Numbered from the stretch's first letter, positions 24,062 through 31,582 are shown. The stretch: 38,090 nt of DNA from Streptomyces sp. SID12501 (GCF_010550245.1 NZ_JAAGLU010000058.1:1-38090), one strand, 5' to 3'. A program made the numbers and translations. The notes: generated by a model not told the origin, from the sequence alone.

Positions 24062-25456
24062 ATGACAGAAGTGCTCCTCCTCCTGGTGGCGATCCTGCTC
24101 TCCCTGGCCTGCGGCGCCTTCGTCGCGGCGGAGTTCTCCCTGACCACGGTCGAGCGCGGCGAGCTGGAGCGTGCGGTGGAGCGCGGCGAGCGGGGTGCCG
24201 CCGGTGCCCTGAAGGCCGTACGGAACCTCACGTTCCAGCTCTCCGGCGCGCAGCTCGGCATCACGGTCACCAATCTCGTGGTCGGCATGCTCTCCGAGCC
24301 GTCGATCGCCGCGCTGATCGCGGGCCCGCTCGAGTCGCTCGGCGTCTCGGCCTCCATGTCCTCCACCCTGGCCCTGGTGATCGGTACGGCGCTGTCGACC
24401 GTCTTCCTGATGGTCTTCGGCGAGCTGGTGCCCAAGAACTGGGCGATCTCCGCGCCCCTGGCCGTGGCCAAGCGGGTGGCGACGCCGCAGCGCCTGTTCA
24501 GCGCCGCGTTCCGGCCGTTCATCACGCACCTCAACAACACGGCGAACCGCATGGTGCGCCTCTTCGGTATCGAGCCCGCCGAGGAACTGGCCTCCGCGCG
24601 CGGCCCCCAGGAACTGGTCGCGCTGGCCAGGCACTCCGCCAAGTTGGGCGCCCTGGAACCCGACACCGCGGAACTGTTCGTACGGACCCTGAACCTCGCC
24701 GACCTCACAGCGGAGAACGTGATGACACCGCGCGTCCAGGTCGTCGCCCTCGACGCCCAGGCGACCTGCGAGGACGTGGCGAACGCGACGCGGGCAACGG
24801 GGCTGTCCCGGTTCCCCGTCTACCGCGGCAACCTCGACTCGGTCGTCGGCGTCGCACACATCAAGGACTGCCTCGCGGTGCCCTCGGAGCGTCGCTCCCG
24901 GGTGCCCGTCTCCGAACTGATGCGCGAGCCGCTGCTCGTCCCCGAGTCGCTGACCGTCGACCGGCTCCTGGACCGGCTCTCCGGCAAGCGCACGATGGCC
25001 GTCGTCATCGACGAGTACGGCGGCACGGCGGGCGTGGCCACGCTGGAGGACATCGTCGAGGAGGTCGTCGGCGAGGTACGGGACGAGCACGACCCGCACG
25101 AGACGTCCGACCTCGACCCGGCCGGCCTGGACGACGAGGGCCGCACCCTCTACTCCGCGGACGGCGCCGCCCGCACCGACCAGCTCGCCCGCGTCGGCCT
25201 CCGGCTCCCCGAGGGGCCGTACGAGACGCTCGCCGGCCTGATCGCGACCGAGCTGGGCCGTATCCCGCAGGCCGGTGACACCGTCGAGGTGGCCGACTGG
25301 CGCCTGGACGTCGTGGACGCCTCGGGCCGCAGGGCAGCCCGCGTCCTGCTGCACGCGCCGCGCGCGCACGAGGAACCCGAGGAACCCGACGTAAAGAAGA
25401 CGAACAAGGCAGACAAGGCAGACAAGGCGAACGAGAAGGAAGGGGAGGCGAAGTGA
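24062..25456 (+). CDS. HlyC/CorC (CNNM/CBS) family membrane protein
   Basis: A 464-aa member of the hemolysin-like/CorC family linked to Mg2+/Co2+ transport or efflux. The N-terminal CNNM (DUF21) domain has membrane segments (LLLLVAILLSLACGAFVAAEF; LGITVTNLVVGMLSEPSI; LALVIGTALSTVFLMVFGELVPKN). Two CBS domains follow (ENVMTPRVQVVAL ... VVGVAHIKDCL; TMAVVIDEYGGTAGVATLEDIVEEVVGE). A CorC_HlyC domain is at about 365-430. The last 20 residues are a Lys/Asp/Ala-rich tail with KAD repeats. The stop overlaps the GTG of a second family member by four bases, so both are translated from one transcript and probably act together. Confidence 0.93.
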   Translation: MTEVLLLLVAILLSLACGAFVAAEFSLTTVERGELERAVERGERGAAGALKAVRNLTFQLSGAQLGITVTNLVVGMLSEPSIAALIAGPLESLGVSASMSSTLALVIGTALSTVFLMVFGELVPKNWAISAPLAVAKRVATPQRLFSAAFRPFITHLNNTANRMVRLFGIEPAEELASARGPQELVALARHSAKLGALEPDTAELFVRTLNLADLTAENVMTPRVQVVALDAQATCEDVANATRATGLSRFPVYRGNLDSVVGVAHIKDCLAVPSERRSRVPVSELMREPLLVPESLTVDRLLDRLSGKRTMAVVIDEYGGTAGVATLEDIVEEVVGEVRDEHDPHETSDLDPAGLDDEGRTLYSADGAARTDQLARVGLRLPEGPYETLAGLIATELGRIPQAGDTVEVADWRLDVVDASGRRAARVLLHAPRAHEEPEEPDVKKTNKADKADKANEKEGEAK

Positions 25457-26490
25457 CCACCGTCCAACTGCTGATCGGTCTGGCGACGCTGGTCGTCAAC
25501 GCCTTCTTCGTGGGGGCCGAGTTCGCACTCATCTCCGTACGCCGCAGCCAGATCGAGCAGTATGTCGAGGAAGGCGCCGACGGGGACCGTGCGGACGGCG
25601 ACCGGCGGGCGAAGAGCGTGCTGTGGGGCCTGGAGCACGTCTCCGCGCTGATGGCCGCGGCCCAGCTGGGCATCACGCTGTGCACCCTGATCCTCGGTGT
25701 GGTCGCGGAACCGGCGATCGCGCATCTGCTGGAGCCGGTGTTCCACGCGGTGGGCGTCCCCGAGAGCGCGGGGCACGCGGTGTCCTTCGTGATCGCCCTC
25801 GCCCTGGCGACGTATCTGCACATGCTGCTCGGCGAGATGGTGCCGAAGAACATCGCGCTCGCCGAGCCGGTGCGCAGCGCGCTGCTGCTCGGTCCGCCTC
25901 TGGTGGCCCTGGCGCGGGCGCTGAAGCCCGTTATCTTCACGATCAACGCCTTCGCGAACATGCTCCTGAAGCTGATGCGCGTAGAGGTCAAGGACGAGGT
26001 CACGGCAGCCTTCTCGGACACCGAACTGGCCCGTCTGGTCCGGGACTCCGGCGCGGCGGGGCTCATCGACGAACGCGCGCGGGAACGCCTCCACGACGCC
26101 CTGGAACTGGGCCGACGCCCGGTGCGTGACGTCGTGCTCCCGCTGGAAAGCGTCGTCTACGCGCGCGTGGGTGTCACTCCGGAGGAGCTGGAGCGGCTGT
26201 CCGCCGAGTCGGGCTTCTCACGCTTCCCGGTGGTGGACGACGAACGGCGGATCGCCGGGTACCTGCACGTCAAGGACGCGCTGGACGCCACGCCCCGGGA
26301 CCTCGCCTTCCAGGTCCGGGACATGCGGCCCATCGCGAGCGTACGGGCGGACACTCCCCTGGACGACGTCCTCACAGCGATGCGGCGCAGCCGTACGCAC
26401 CTGGCGGCGGTGCAGGGCGAGGACGGGCTGCTGGCGGGCATGGTGACGATGGAGGACGTGCTGCGCGAGCTGTTCGGACAGCCTGCGTAG
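25453..26490 (+). CDS. HlyC/CorC (CNNM/CBS) family membrane protein, second copy
   Basis: A 345-aa paralogue of the preceding protein, coupled to it through GTGA. The CNNM domain is visible (LIGLATLVVNAFFVGAEFAL; LGITLCTLILGVVAEPAIA; MLLGEMVPKNIAL), followed by CBS motifs (VRDVVLPLESVVY ... IAGYLHVKDAL; LAAVQGEDGLLAGMVTMEDVLRELFG). It ends straight after the second CBS domain and so lacks the CorC_HlyC domain and charged tail of its partner. Tandem long-plus-short pairs are usual in actinobacteria and suggest a heteromeric complex. Confidence 0.92.
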   Translation: MTTVQLLIGLATLVVNAFFVGAEFALISVRRSQIEQYVEEGADGDRADGDRRAKSVLWGLEHVSALMAAAQLGITLCTLILGVVAEPAIAHLLEPVFHAVGVPESAGHAVSFVIALALATYLHMLLGEMVPKNIALAEPVRSALLLGPPLVALARALKPVIFTINAFANMLLKLMRVEVKDEVTAAFSDTELARLVRDSGAAGLIDERARERLHDALELGRRPVRDVVLPLESVVYARVGVTPEELERLSAESGFSRFPVVDDERRIAGYLHVKDALDATPRDLAFQVRDMRPIASVRADTPLDDVLTAMRRSRTHLAAVQGEDGLLAGMVTMEDVLRELFGQPA

Positions 26491-26514
26491 ACCACTGCAG
26501 CCCGCTGCAGATCA

Positions 26515-26591
26515 CCTTGGGCGGCCTTGGACGGGCCTTGGACGGCCTTGGAGAGGTCGACCGACCGTCGGGTATGTGTACGGGTTATTAT
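26515..26591 (+). promoter_or_regulatory. Phased CCTTGG repeats and -10-like TATTAT before the SGNH gene
   Basis: Four CCTTGG hexamers (26515, 26525, 26536, 26546) are spaced 10, 11 and 10 bp. TATTAT (26586-26591) then lies 10 bases before the ATG at 26602, and no Shine-Dalgarno sequence follows, so transcription may start at or next to the start codon (leaderless). No good -35 hexamer is present, which would fit activator dependence through the repeats. Confidence 0.45.
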
Positions 26592-26601
26592 CTGTGTCGC
26601 C

Positions 26602-27441
26602 ATGCAGATGAATGCCTCTTACACCAGCCTTGTCGCGGTCGGCGACTCCTTCACCGAGGGCATGTCGGACCGGCTGCCGGACGGTACGTACCGCGGCTGG
26701 GCCGACGTCCTCGCGGCCCGGATGGCCGCCCGCACGCCCGGCTTCCGGTACGCGAACCTCGCCGTGCGCGGCAAGCTGATCGGGCAGATCACCGCTGAGC
26801 AGGTGCCCGTCGCGGTGGCCATGGAGCCCGATGTGATCACGCTGGTGGGCGGGCTCAACGACACGCTGCGCCCCAAGTGCGACATGGGGCGGGTGCGCGG
26901 GGCCCTGGAAGAGGCCGTGGAGCGGCTGGCGCCCGCGTGCAAGCAGCTGGTGCTGATGCGCAGCCCCGGCCGCCAGGGCCCGGTCATGGAGCGCTTCCGG
27001 CCGCGCATGGAGGAACTGTTCGTCTGCATCGACGACCTCGCGTCCCGGCACGGCGCCCTCGTGGTCGACCTGTACGGGGCCGCCTCGCTCGGTGATCCCC
27101 GCCTGTGGGACGTCGACCGGCTGCACCTGACGGGCGAGGGCCACCGGAGGGTCGCCGAGGCGGTCTGGCAGACCCTCGGCTACGAGGCCGAGGACCCGGA
27201 GTGGCGCACACCGGTGCCGGCCACGGCCCCTCCGGGCTGGGCCGCCCGCCGGGTCGCGGACGCGCGCTTCGCACGGCAGTACCTACTGCCATGGATAGGC
27301 CGCCGCCTGACAGGGCGCTCGTCCGGGGACGGCCGGACAGGCGCCCACTTTAGCGCTGAGCTGGGCAAAGCCTTCTGGATCACCCCTATGGACCACACAG
27401 ACCCGGGCCCGGTGACGGACTGGCGACAGGTGGGGTCCTGA
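26602..27441 (+). CDS. SGNH/GDSL hydrolase with island-derived C-terminus
   Basis: A 279-aa cytosolic SGNH-fold esterase. Block I is AVGDSFTEGMSD (nucleophile Ser16), block II contains the Gly in NLAVRGK, block III is VGGLNDT, and block V DRLHLTGEGH gives the catalytic Asp-His. The family-typical end (PWIGRRLTGRSSGDG) is broken after Gly243: the last 36 residues (RTGAHFSAELGKAFWITPMD...) come from inserted DNA, while the expected in-frame ending (MPAKRPELSPYDDLS) sits at 36954-37001. All catalytic blocks precede the junction, so activity may survive. ATG 26608 is an alternative start. Confidence 0.9.
   Translation: MQMNASYTSLVAVGDSFTEGMSDRLPDGTYRGWADVLAARMAARTPGFRYANLAVRGKLIGQITAEQVPVAVAMEPDVITLVGGLNDTLRPKCDMGRVRGALEEAVERLAPACKQLVLMRSPGRQGPVMERFRPRMEELFVCIDDLASRHGALVVDLYGAASLGDPRLWDVDRLHLTGEGHRRVAEAVWQTLGYEAEDPEWRTPVPATAPPGWAARRVADARFARQYLLPWIGRRLTGRSSGDGRTGAHFSAELGKAFWITPMDHTDPGPVTDWRQVGS
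27319..27332. repeat. Left 14-bp direct repeat at the island junction
   Basis: TCGTCCGGGGACGG occurs here inside the hydrolase gene and again at 36939-36952, where hydrolase-coding sequence resumes in the same frame. A related core (TTCGGGGACGG) occurs at 31404-31414. It behaves like an attachment core or target duplication; no integrase is left in the island to confirm this. Confidence 0.7.
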
Positions 27442-27491
27442 CCCGGAGCCGCGCCCGGATGCCATCCACCGGCTGAACGCGGGGCGCCGCC
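27325..27491. repeat. 167-bp direct repeat, copy 1
   Basis: Aligns without gaps to 31407-31573, about 92% identical (13 differences counted by eye). It begins in the junction core and encodes the foreign C-terminus of the hydrolase, a TCCTGAC stop/slip site, and the start of the +1-frame ORF. Confidence 0.9.
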
Positions 27492-27664
27492 ATGCCAGCG
27501 TCGGCTTCGTCCTGGCCCGCGAGGGCATCCTCCTCGACCCGGTGCACCCGCTTCAGACCACACGCTGGGCCGACGACGCAGAAGGCGCGGCCGATCCGGC
27601 GGTGCTGCTCGGAATCCTGATCACCGCGGCGGAGAGGCGTCCGTCCCACGGGAGGCAGTCATGA
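27416..27664 (+). CDS. Open +1-frame ORF without start codon, possible frameshift extension
   Basis: Directly overlapping the hydrolase stop, the +1 frame stays open for 82 codons with strong third-position GC (WGPDPEPRPDAIHRLNAGRR, then HASVGFVLAREGILLDPV). It has no in-frame ATG, GTG or TTG near its beginning. It ends with TGA overlapping the next gene start (ATGA), as a normal operon member would. The upstream frame ends TCC-TGA-C after AGGTGGGG, a layout like known +1 programmed frameshift sites (prfB CUU-UGA-C; antizyme UCC-UGA). Alternatives are a decayed gene with a lost base or a CTG start. I do not recognise the protein. Confidence 0.45.
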   Translation, partial: RTGDRWGPDPEPRPDAIHRLNAGRRHASVGFVLAREGILLDPVHPLQTTRWADDAEGAADPAVLLGILITAAERRPSHGRQS

Positions 27665-28056
27665 ACGAACGCGACATCCTGCTCAACGAGCTCGCGCAAG
27701 GGCTGCGCCCGATGCCAGAAGGCATCGAATGGTTCGACAGCCTCGGCCACGAAGAGCAGTCCGCGGTGCTGCGGCTCCTGCGCCATCACTGCGTCCAGGC
27801 GCGCGCCGTCGCAGAGGATGCACCGGAGAGCATCCGCCGTGCCGGGCTGCGCCCAACGCATACGCCCGCAGTGCTGATCTCACGAGGCCGGATGGACGAG
27901 CAGCTCGGAAAGGTCGCCGGTCTCGCGCCTCTCGACGAACGCCGCAAAGCGTTCAGGCTGCTGATCGCGGTGCTCACGATTGCCGACGCGCGGCGCCGCG
28001 AGCGCTTCTGCTCCGGCGGCTGCAATCACTGGTGGCACAGACTGTCCGTCGTCTGA
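27661..28056 (+). CDS. DUF5958-like protein of unknown function
   Basis: A 131-aa protein (MNERDILLNELAQGLRPMPE) that I recall as resembling the DUF5958 family common in Streptomyces. It carries a conserved central block (ESIRRAGLRPTHTPAVLISRG) and ends with a Cys/His/Trp cluster (RRRERFCSGGCNHWWHRL) that could bind metal. There is no signal peptide or membrane segment. GGGAGG lies 6 bases before the ATG, which overlaps the stop of the +1-frame ORF. First intact gene of the island; function unknown. Confidence 0.7.
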   Translation: MNERDILLNELAQGLRPMPEGIEWFDSLGHEEQSAVLRLLRHHCVQARAVAEDAPESIRRAGLRPTHTPAVLISRGRMDEQLGKVAGLAPLDERRKAFRLLIAVLTIADARRRERFCSGGCNHWWHRLSVV

Positions 28057-28164
28057 CAACCCAGCACCGCACTCCTGAAAGTCAGCGACAGGACGGAGCG
28101 TGTCGTTGACGACGGATCGGATCGGATCGGATCGGGGCACCGCGTTCCACCTGCAGTTCGGCCC
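28057..28164 (+). promoter_or_regulatory. Likely promoter region of the radical SAM operon with GGATC microsatellite
   Basis: A TTGACG hexamer (28106-28111) could be a -35 element. It is followed by four exact GGATC units (28114-28133) where the spacer and -10 would lie; no good -10 is seen. Unit number would change promoter spacing if this is the promoter. No clear ribosome-binding site precedes any of the candidate ATGs (28165, 28186, 28201). Confidence 0.35.
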
Positions 28165-29541
28165 ATGTCGTCTGGGTCCCGTTCAATGCATGATGACGAC
28201 ATGAACCATGGCGACCAGCGCTTCCACGTCATCGTGCTGTCGAACTTCGCGAAGGGCTTCGACAAGTACGCGTTCGCTTACGGGAAGGCGGGGATTCCGG
28301 AGAGTACCTATCCCGACCGGTTCCACCTGCTGACCCGTGCGGAGTTGGGAATCGGCATCGGCAAGGCGCGACGCCTGCTGGACCGTCTGGCCATTCCGGG
28401 CGACCGGCTGCTGGTGCTGGAAACCACGGTGGATCCCGACAAGTTGGTGCCCAACCTGTCGACCGGTCTCGGCATGGAACTGCACGAGGCTCGCATCCGG
28501 TTGTCAGCAGTCCACGAACTCGACCAAGCAGGCGACGAGTTCACTCTGCGCCCGACGACCGTCGAGGATGCGATGGCGGCCTCCCTGCACCTGCACGGAT
28601 CGGCACAGCGTCGCTACGCCGACACGCGACCGCGCTCGGTGTCGCTTCTTCCGGTCGCCTCCGCCTGCCAGGCCCGGTGTTCGTTCTGCTTCTCCTCGGC
28701 TTCGATCTCCAGCGACCAGGCGCCGGCACGGGTCCCATGGGACGCGGTTGCCCACTGGCTGGAGCGCGCCCGTGCGGCGGGTGCCGAGCGTGCAGTGATC
28801 ACCGGGGGCGGGGAGCCCACGCTCATACCGTTCGAACAGCAGCTGCGACTGGTGTCCGCCTGCTCGGCGGCCTTCCCGAAGGTCGTCCTGATCACCAACG
28901 CGCACACCCTGGCGAAAGGCCGGCACGCTGACCGGGCCGACCGCCTCGCAGCCCTGAGCGCCGCGGGCCTGAGCGTGCTGGCGGTCTCCCGGCACCATCA
29001 GGACGACGCCGTCAACGAGCGGCTGATGATGCTGCGCACGCCGGTGAGTTCTGTCGTCGATACCTGGCGCGTGGAACGTGACCGCTGGCCGGGGCTGCGG
29101 ATGAGGCTGATCTGCGTGCTCCAGCACGGCGGCGTCGCCGACGCAGCCGAGGTCGCCGACTACCTTTCGTGGGCCGCGGCCCACGGTGTCGAGGAAGTCT
29201 GCTTCAAAGAGCTCTACGTATCCACCAGCACCGAGTCGCTCTACTTCGACCGCGCCGCCAACGTCTGGAGCCGAGAGCACCAGGTCTCGCTGTCCGTCGT
29301 CACCCGGTTCGCCGAGCAGCACGGCTTCGAACTGGCGAGCCGCCTGCCCTGGGGCGCGCCGGTCTACCACGGCAGCTGGGACGGACGGCCGCTACGGATT
29401 GCCGCGTACACCGAGCCCAGCCTGCTCTGGGAACGCACCAGCGGCATCGCACGCAGCTGGAACGTCATGGCCGACGGACGCTGCTACGCCTCCCTGGAAG
29501 ACCGGGCCAGCGAGATCGTGCCGGAAGGTGCGTCGGCATGA
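28165..29541 (+). CDS. Radical SAM enzyme of unknown pathway
   Basis: A 458-aa protein. The [4Fe-4S] motif is CQARCSFC (Cys168, 172, 175), preceded by SVSLLPVASA. The SAM-binding GGE-type motif is ITGGGEPTL (about 212-220), and later core strands are VVLITNAHTL, VLAVSRHH and MRLICVLQHGG. The 130-residue N-terminal extension (HVIVLSNFAKGFDKYAFAYG ... LLTRAELGIGIGKARRLLDRL) matches no domain I know. The C-terminus (WNVMADGRCYASLEDR) resembles the end of a SPASM/twitch region but has only one Cys. Starts at 28186 and 28201 are equally possible. Its stop overlaps the next ATG. Substrate unknown. Confidence 0.85.
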   Translation: MSSGSRSMHDDDMNHGDQRFHVIVLSNFAKGFDKYAFAYGKAGIPESTYPDRFHLLTRAELGIGIGKARRLLDRLAIPGDRLLVLETTVDPDKLVPNLSTGLGMELHEARIRLSAVHELDQAGDEFTLRPTTVEDAMAASLHLHGSAQRRYADTRPRSVSLLPVASACQARCSFCFSSASISSDQAPARVPWDAVAHWLERARAAGAERAVITGGGEPTLIPFEQQLRLVSACSAAFPKVVLITNAHTLAKGRHADRADRLAALSAAGLSVLAVSRHHQDDAVNERLMMLRTPVSSVVDTWRVERDRWPGLRMRLICVLQHGGVADAAEVADYLSWAAAHGVEEVCFKELYVSTSTESLYFDRAANVWSREHQVSLSVVTRFAEQHGFELASRLPWGAPVYHGSWDGRPLRIAAYTEPSLLWERTSGIARSWNVMADGRCYASLEDRASEIVPEGASA

Positions 29542-30554
29542 GGTTCGAGGAGTTCCAGGAATTCCGGCAGCGCCAGCTCCGTGCTTCCTCGTCGCTTCTG
29601 GACGCCGCCGAGACCAACGTGTACCGGGCGCTTGCTCCGATGCGACCGGAACCGCCGACCGACATGAGTACGGTCCACCGGTGCGACCTCGCCCGAGCCT
29701 GGCTGCGGCGCTTCGAGCTGCCGGAAGAGTGGTCCGGCCACGCCATGGTCTGCCGAGGGGTCCGGCACGGGCTCGGTGTGGTGTTCCACTGGATGCGCGC
29801 CGTGCAAGCGCGGTTGTGGCTGCCCAGCGACGTGTACCCGGTGTACTTCGAGCTGGCCCGCGCTGCGGGCCTGGAGCCCGCGTCCTACCCGACGCTACCG
29901 GCGCCGGCCCTGCCAAGATCACCGGCGGACGACCGGCCCGAATACCTGCTGCTCGCCAACCCCAGCAAGCCGCTCGGCCGATACCTGTCCGATGCCGAGT
30001 GCGCCGCGGTGATGTCGTGGTTGCGGAAATCACCACACCGCCGCCTGCTGATCGACAGCGTCTACGACCTGGGAGCCCCGTTCGCTGCCGGCACGCGGCG
30101 ATTGCTGGACACCGGTTGCGCGGTCCTGCTGCATTCGGTCACCAAGGGATGGCTTTGGCCACGCACGTTCGGCGTGGTCCTGCTGGGCTCGGCGCACACC
30201 GAACTGACCGAAGCGTTCCGGGCGGATCCGCCGACGCCGGCACAGCTGAGGCTCGCCGACCGCCTGCTGACCGAGCACAGCGACGTGCCCCGGCAGGTCG
30301 TCGACGAACTGGCCGCACGGGCTGAGCGGTTGTTCGAACGGTTGCCGGACGAGGTGCTCAGGGCGATTCCCACGGCGAGCCGGACGTGCCCCGGCAACTA
30401 CTTCTTCCCGGTTGAAATCCCGGCGGAGACGCTCCATCGTGAGTGCGGCGTGCTCGCCATGCCGGTCAGCGTGTTCGGGGGGAGCAGTTGGTCCGGCTCC
30501 ATCCTGACCAGCCTTGGTGACGCTTTCGGCCCGACGCCGACGGTGGCGCGATGA
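29538..30554 (+). CDS. PLP-dependent aminotransferase-like protein (fold type I)
   Basis: A 338-aa protein with the class I/II aminotransferase pattern in reduced form. LLLANPSKPLGRYLSDAE (about 137-154) corresponds to the NPxNPTG motif, LLIDSVYDL (170-178) to the Asp/Tyr PLP contacts, and LLHSVTKGWLWPRTFGVVLLG to the SxSK lysine (Lys203) with Arg209 contacting phosphate. It is shorter than usual aminotransferases (about 400 aa), mainly in the small domain, and its N-terminus (FEEFQEFRQRQLRASSS) is unusual. ATGA overlaps couple it to both neighbours. It could act on an amino acid-like substrate shared with the radical SAM enzyme; this is inference. Confidence 0.75.
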   Translation: MRFEEFQEFRQRQLRASSSLLDAAETNVYRALAPMRPEPPTDMSTVHRCDLARAWLRRFELPEEWSGHAMVCRGVRHGLGVVFHWMRAVQARLWLPSDVYPVYFELARAAGLEPASYPTLPAPALPRSPADDRPEYLLLANPSKPLGRYLSDAECAAVMSWLRKSPHRRLLIDSVYDLGAPFAAGTRRLLDTGCAVLLHSVTKGWLWPRTFGVVLLGSAHTELTEAFRADPPTPAQLRLADRLLTEHSDVPRQVVDELAARAERLFERLPDEVLRAIPTASRTCPGNYFFPVEIPAETLHRECGVLAMPVSVFGGSSWSGSILTSLGDAFGPTPTVAR

Positions 30555-31360
30555 AGCCACTGGAGGACCTGGCCGTGTACGACGATGCGGACTTCTACGA
30601 TCAGGAGTTCACCGCGCGCACCCACGACATCCCGTTCTTCCTCGGCCAAGCGGTCCGAGCGGGCGGTCCGGTCCTGGAGGTGGCCTGCGGAACCGGGCGC
30701 ATCACCCTGCCGATCGCCCGGGCGGGTGTCGAGGTCACAGGGCTTGACATCATGCCCTCGATGCTTGCGCGTGCCCGTCAGCGGGCCGAGGACGAGCGAC
30801 AGCCGGTCGAGTGGCTGGAACAGGACTGCCGAGACATCCGCTCCGACAGGCGCTTCGCCCTGGTGTTCTCGGCAACCAACGCGATGCAGCACCTGCACGA
30901 CCTGGATTCCGTGGTCGCGTTCCTCGCCTCGGCGCGAAACGTGCTGCGACCAGGCGGGACCCTGATCCTGGACGTCTTCAACCCCGACATGGCCAAGCTG
31001 TGCCGGCTCCCCGAGTCGCCCTACCACCACAAGTCGGTCGCGGACCGGGACGGGGCGAGGCTCGACGTGCGAGCGACGACCAGCTACGACGCCGCCGCCC
31101 AAGTGCTGCGCTTCACGCTGGACTACCTACGCGACGGCGTGTGCGTACGCACGAAGAAAGTCAGCATGCGCTGCTTCTTTCCCGAGGAACTCCTGGCGCT
31201 CTGCCGGCTGGCCGGTCTCGACGTCGCGCAGCGCTACGGGGACTACGATCAATCCCTGTTCACGAGCACCTCGCCGAAGCAGCTCCTGTTCTGCCACTCC
31301 CGAACCGCCTACGGCCAGATCGGCGATCCGCCGTCGGTACCGGTCATGCATCCGAGCTGA
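30551..31360 (+). CDS. Class I SAM-dependent methyltransferase of the radical SAM operon
   Basis: A 269-aa methyltransferase with motif I VLEVACGTGRITLPIA (41-56), acidic motif II VTGLDIMPSML, WLEQDCRDIR, ALVFSATNAMQHLHDLD and RNVLRPGGTLILDVFNPD. The second half (DVRATTSYDAAAQVLRFTLDYLRDG; MRCFFPEELLALCRLAGL) follows the pattern of small-molecule methyltransferases of the Methyltransf_25/11 type. The first ten residues and YDDADFYDQEF are typical. It is the last gene of the three-gene ATGA-coupled unit and would finish the modification started upstream. No transporter or regulator is linked. Confidence 0.85.
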   Translation: MKPLEDLAVYDDADFYDQEFTARTHDIPFFLGQAVRAGGPVLEVACGTGRITLPIARAGVEVTGLDIMPSMLARARQRAEDERQPVEWLEQDCRDIRSDRRFALVFSATNAMQHLHDLDSVVAFLASARNVLRPGGTLILDVFNPDMAKLCRLPESPYHHKSVADRDGARLDVRATTSYDAAAQVLRFTLDYLRDGVCVRTKKVSMRCFFPEELLALCRLAGLDVAQRYGDYDQSLFTSTSPKQLLFCHSRTAYGQIGDPPSVPVMHPS

Positions 31361-31391
31361 GCCAGCACCGCATTCCAGACTAGTTGACCCC

Positions 31392-31523
31392 ATGAGTACA
31401 CCGTTCGGGGACGGCCGGACAGGCGCCCAGTTCAACGCTGAGCTGGGCAAAGCCTTCTGGATCACCCCTGCGGACCACACAAACCCCGGCCCTGTGACGG
31501 ATTGGCGACAGCTGGGGCCCTGA
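31392..31523 (+). CDS. 43-aa ORF in repeat copy 2
   Basis: An ATG here opens MSTPFGDGRTGAQFNAELGK and ends DWRQLGP-stop, the same peptide that forms the foreign hydrolase C-terminus in copy 1. Silent or conservative changes between the copies suggest past selection on this frame. As in copy 1 the frame ends at a CCC-TGA-C site followed by an open +1 frame, here cut off by an IS remnant at about 31574. No Shine-Dalgarno signal. Probably a truncated copy of the two-frame gene. Confidence 0.4.
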   Translation: MSTPFGDGRTGAQFNAELGKAFWITPADHTNPGPVTDWRQLGP

Positions 31524-31573
31524 CCCGGAGCCCCGCCCGGATGCCATCCACCGACTGAACGCGGGGCGCCGCC
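31407..31573. repeat. 167-bp direct repeat, copy 2
   Basis: Gap-free partner of 27325-27491, at an offset of 4082 bp. It ends exactly at GGGCGCCGCC, after which copy 1 continues as coding sequence and this copy runs into an IS630-type end, so its 3' part was lost. Confidence 0.9.
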
Positions 31574-31582
31574 TCCTGAACG

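Noticed and set aside
26491..26514. CTGCAG-CCCG-CTGCAG hairpin as a terminator after the second HlyC/CorC gene
   Set aside because: The stem is only 6 bp, both arms are self-palindromic and no T-run follows. Too weak to call.
28057..28164. Possible short precursor-peptide gene for the radical SAM enzyme
   Set aside because: I found no small ORF with a start signal or a leader/core-like sequence here or right after the operon. A small-molecule substrate is equally likely.
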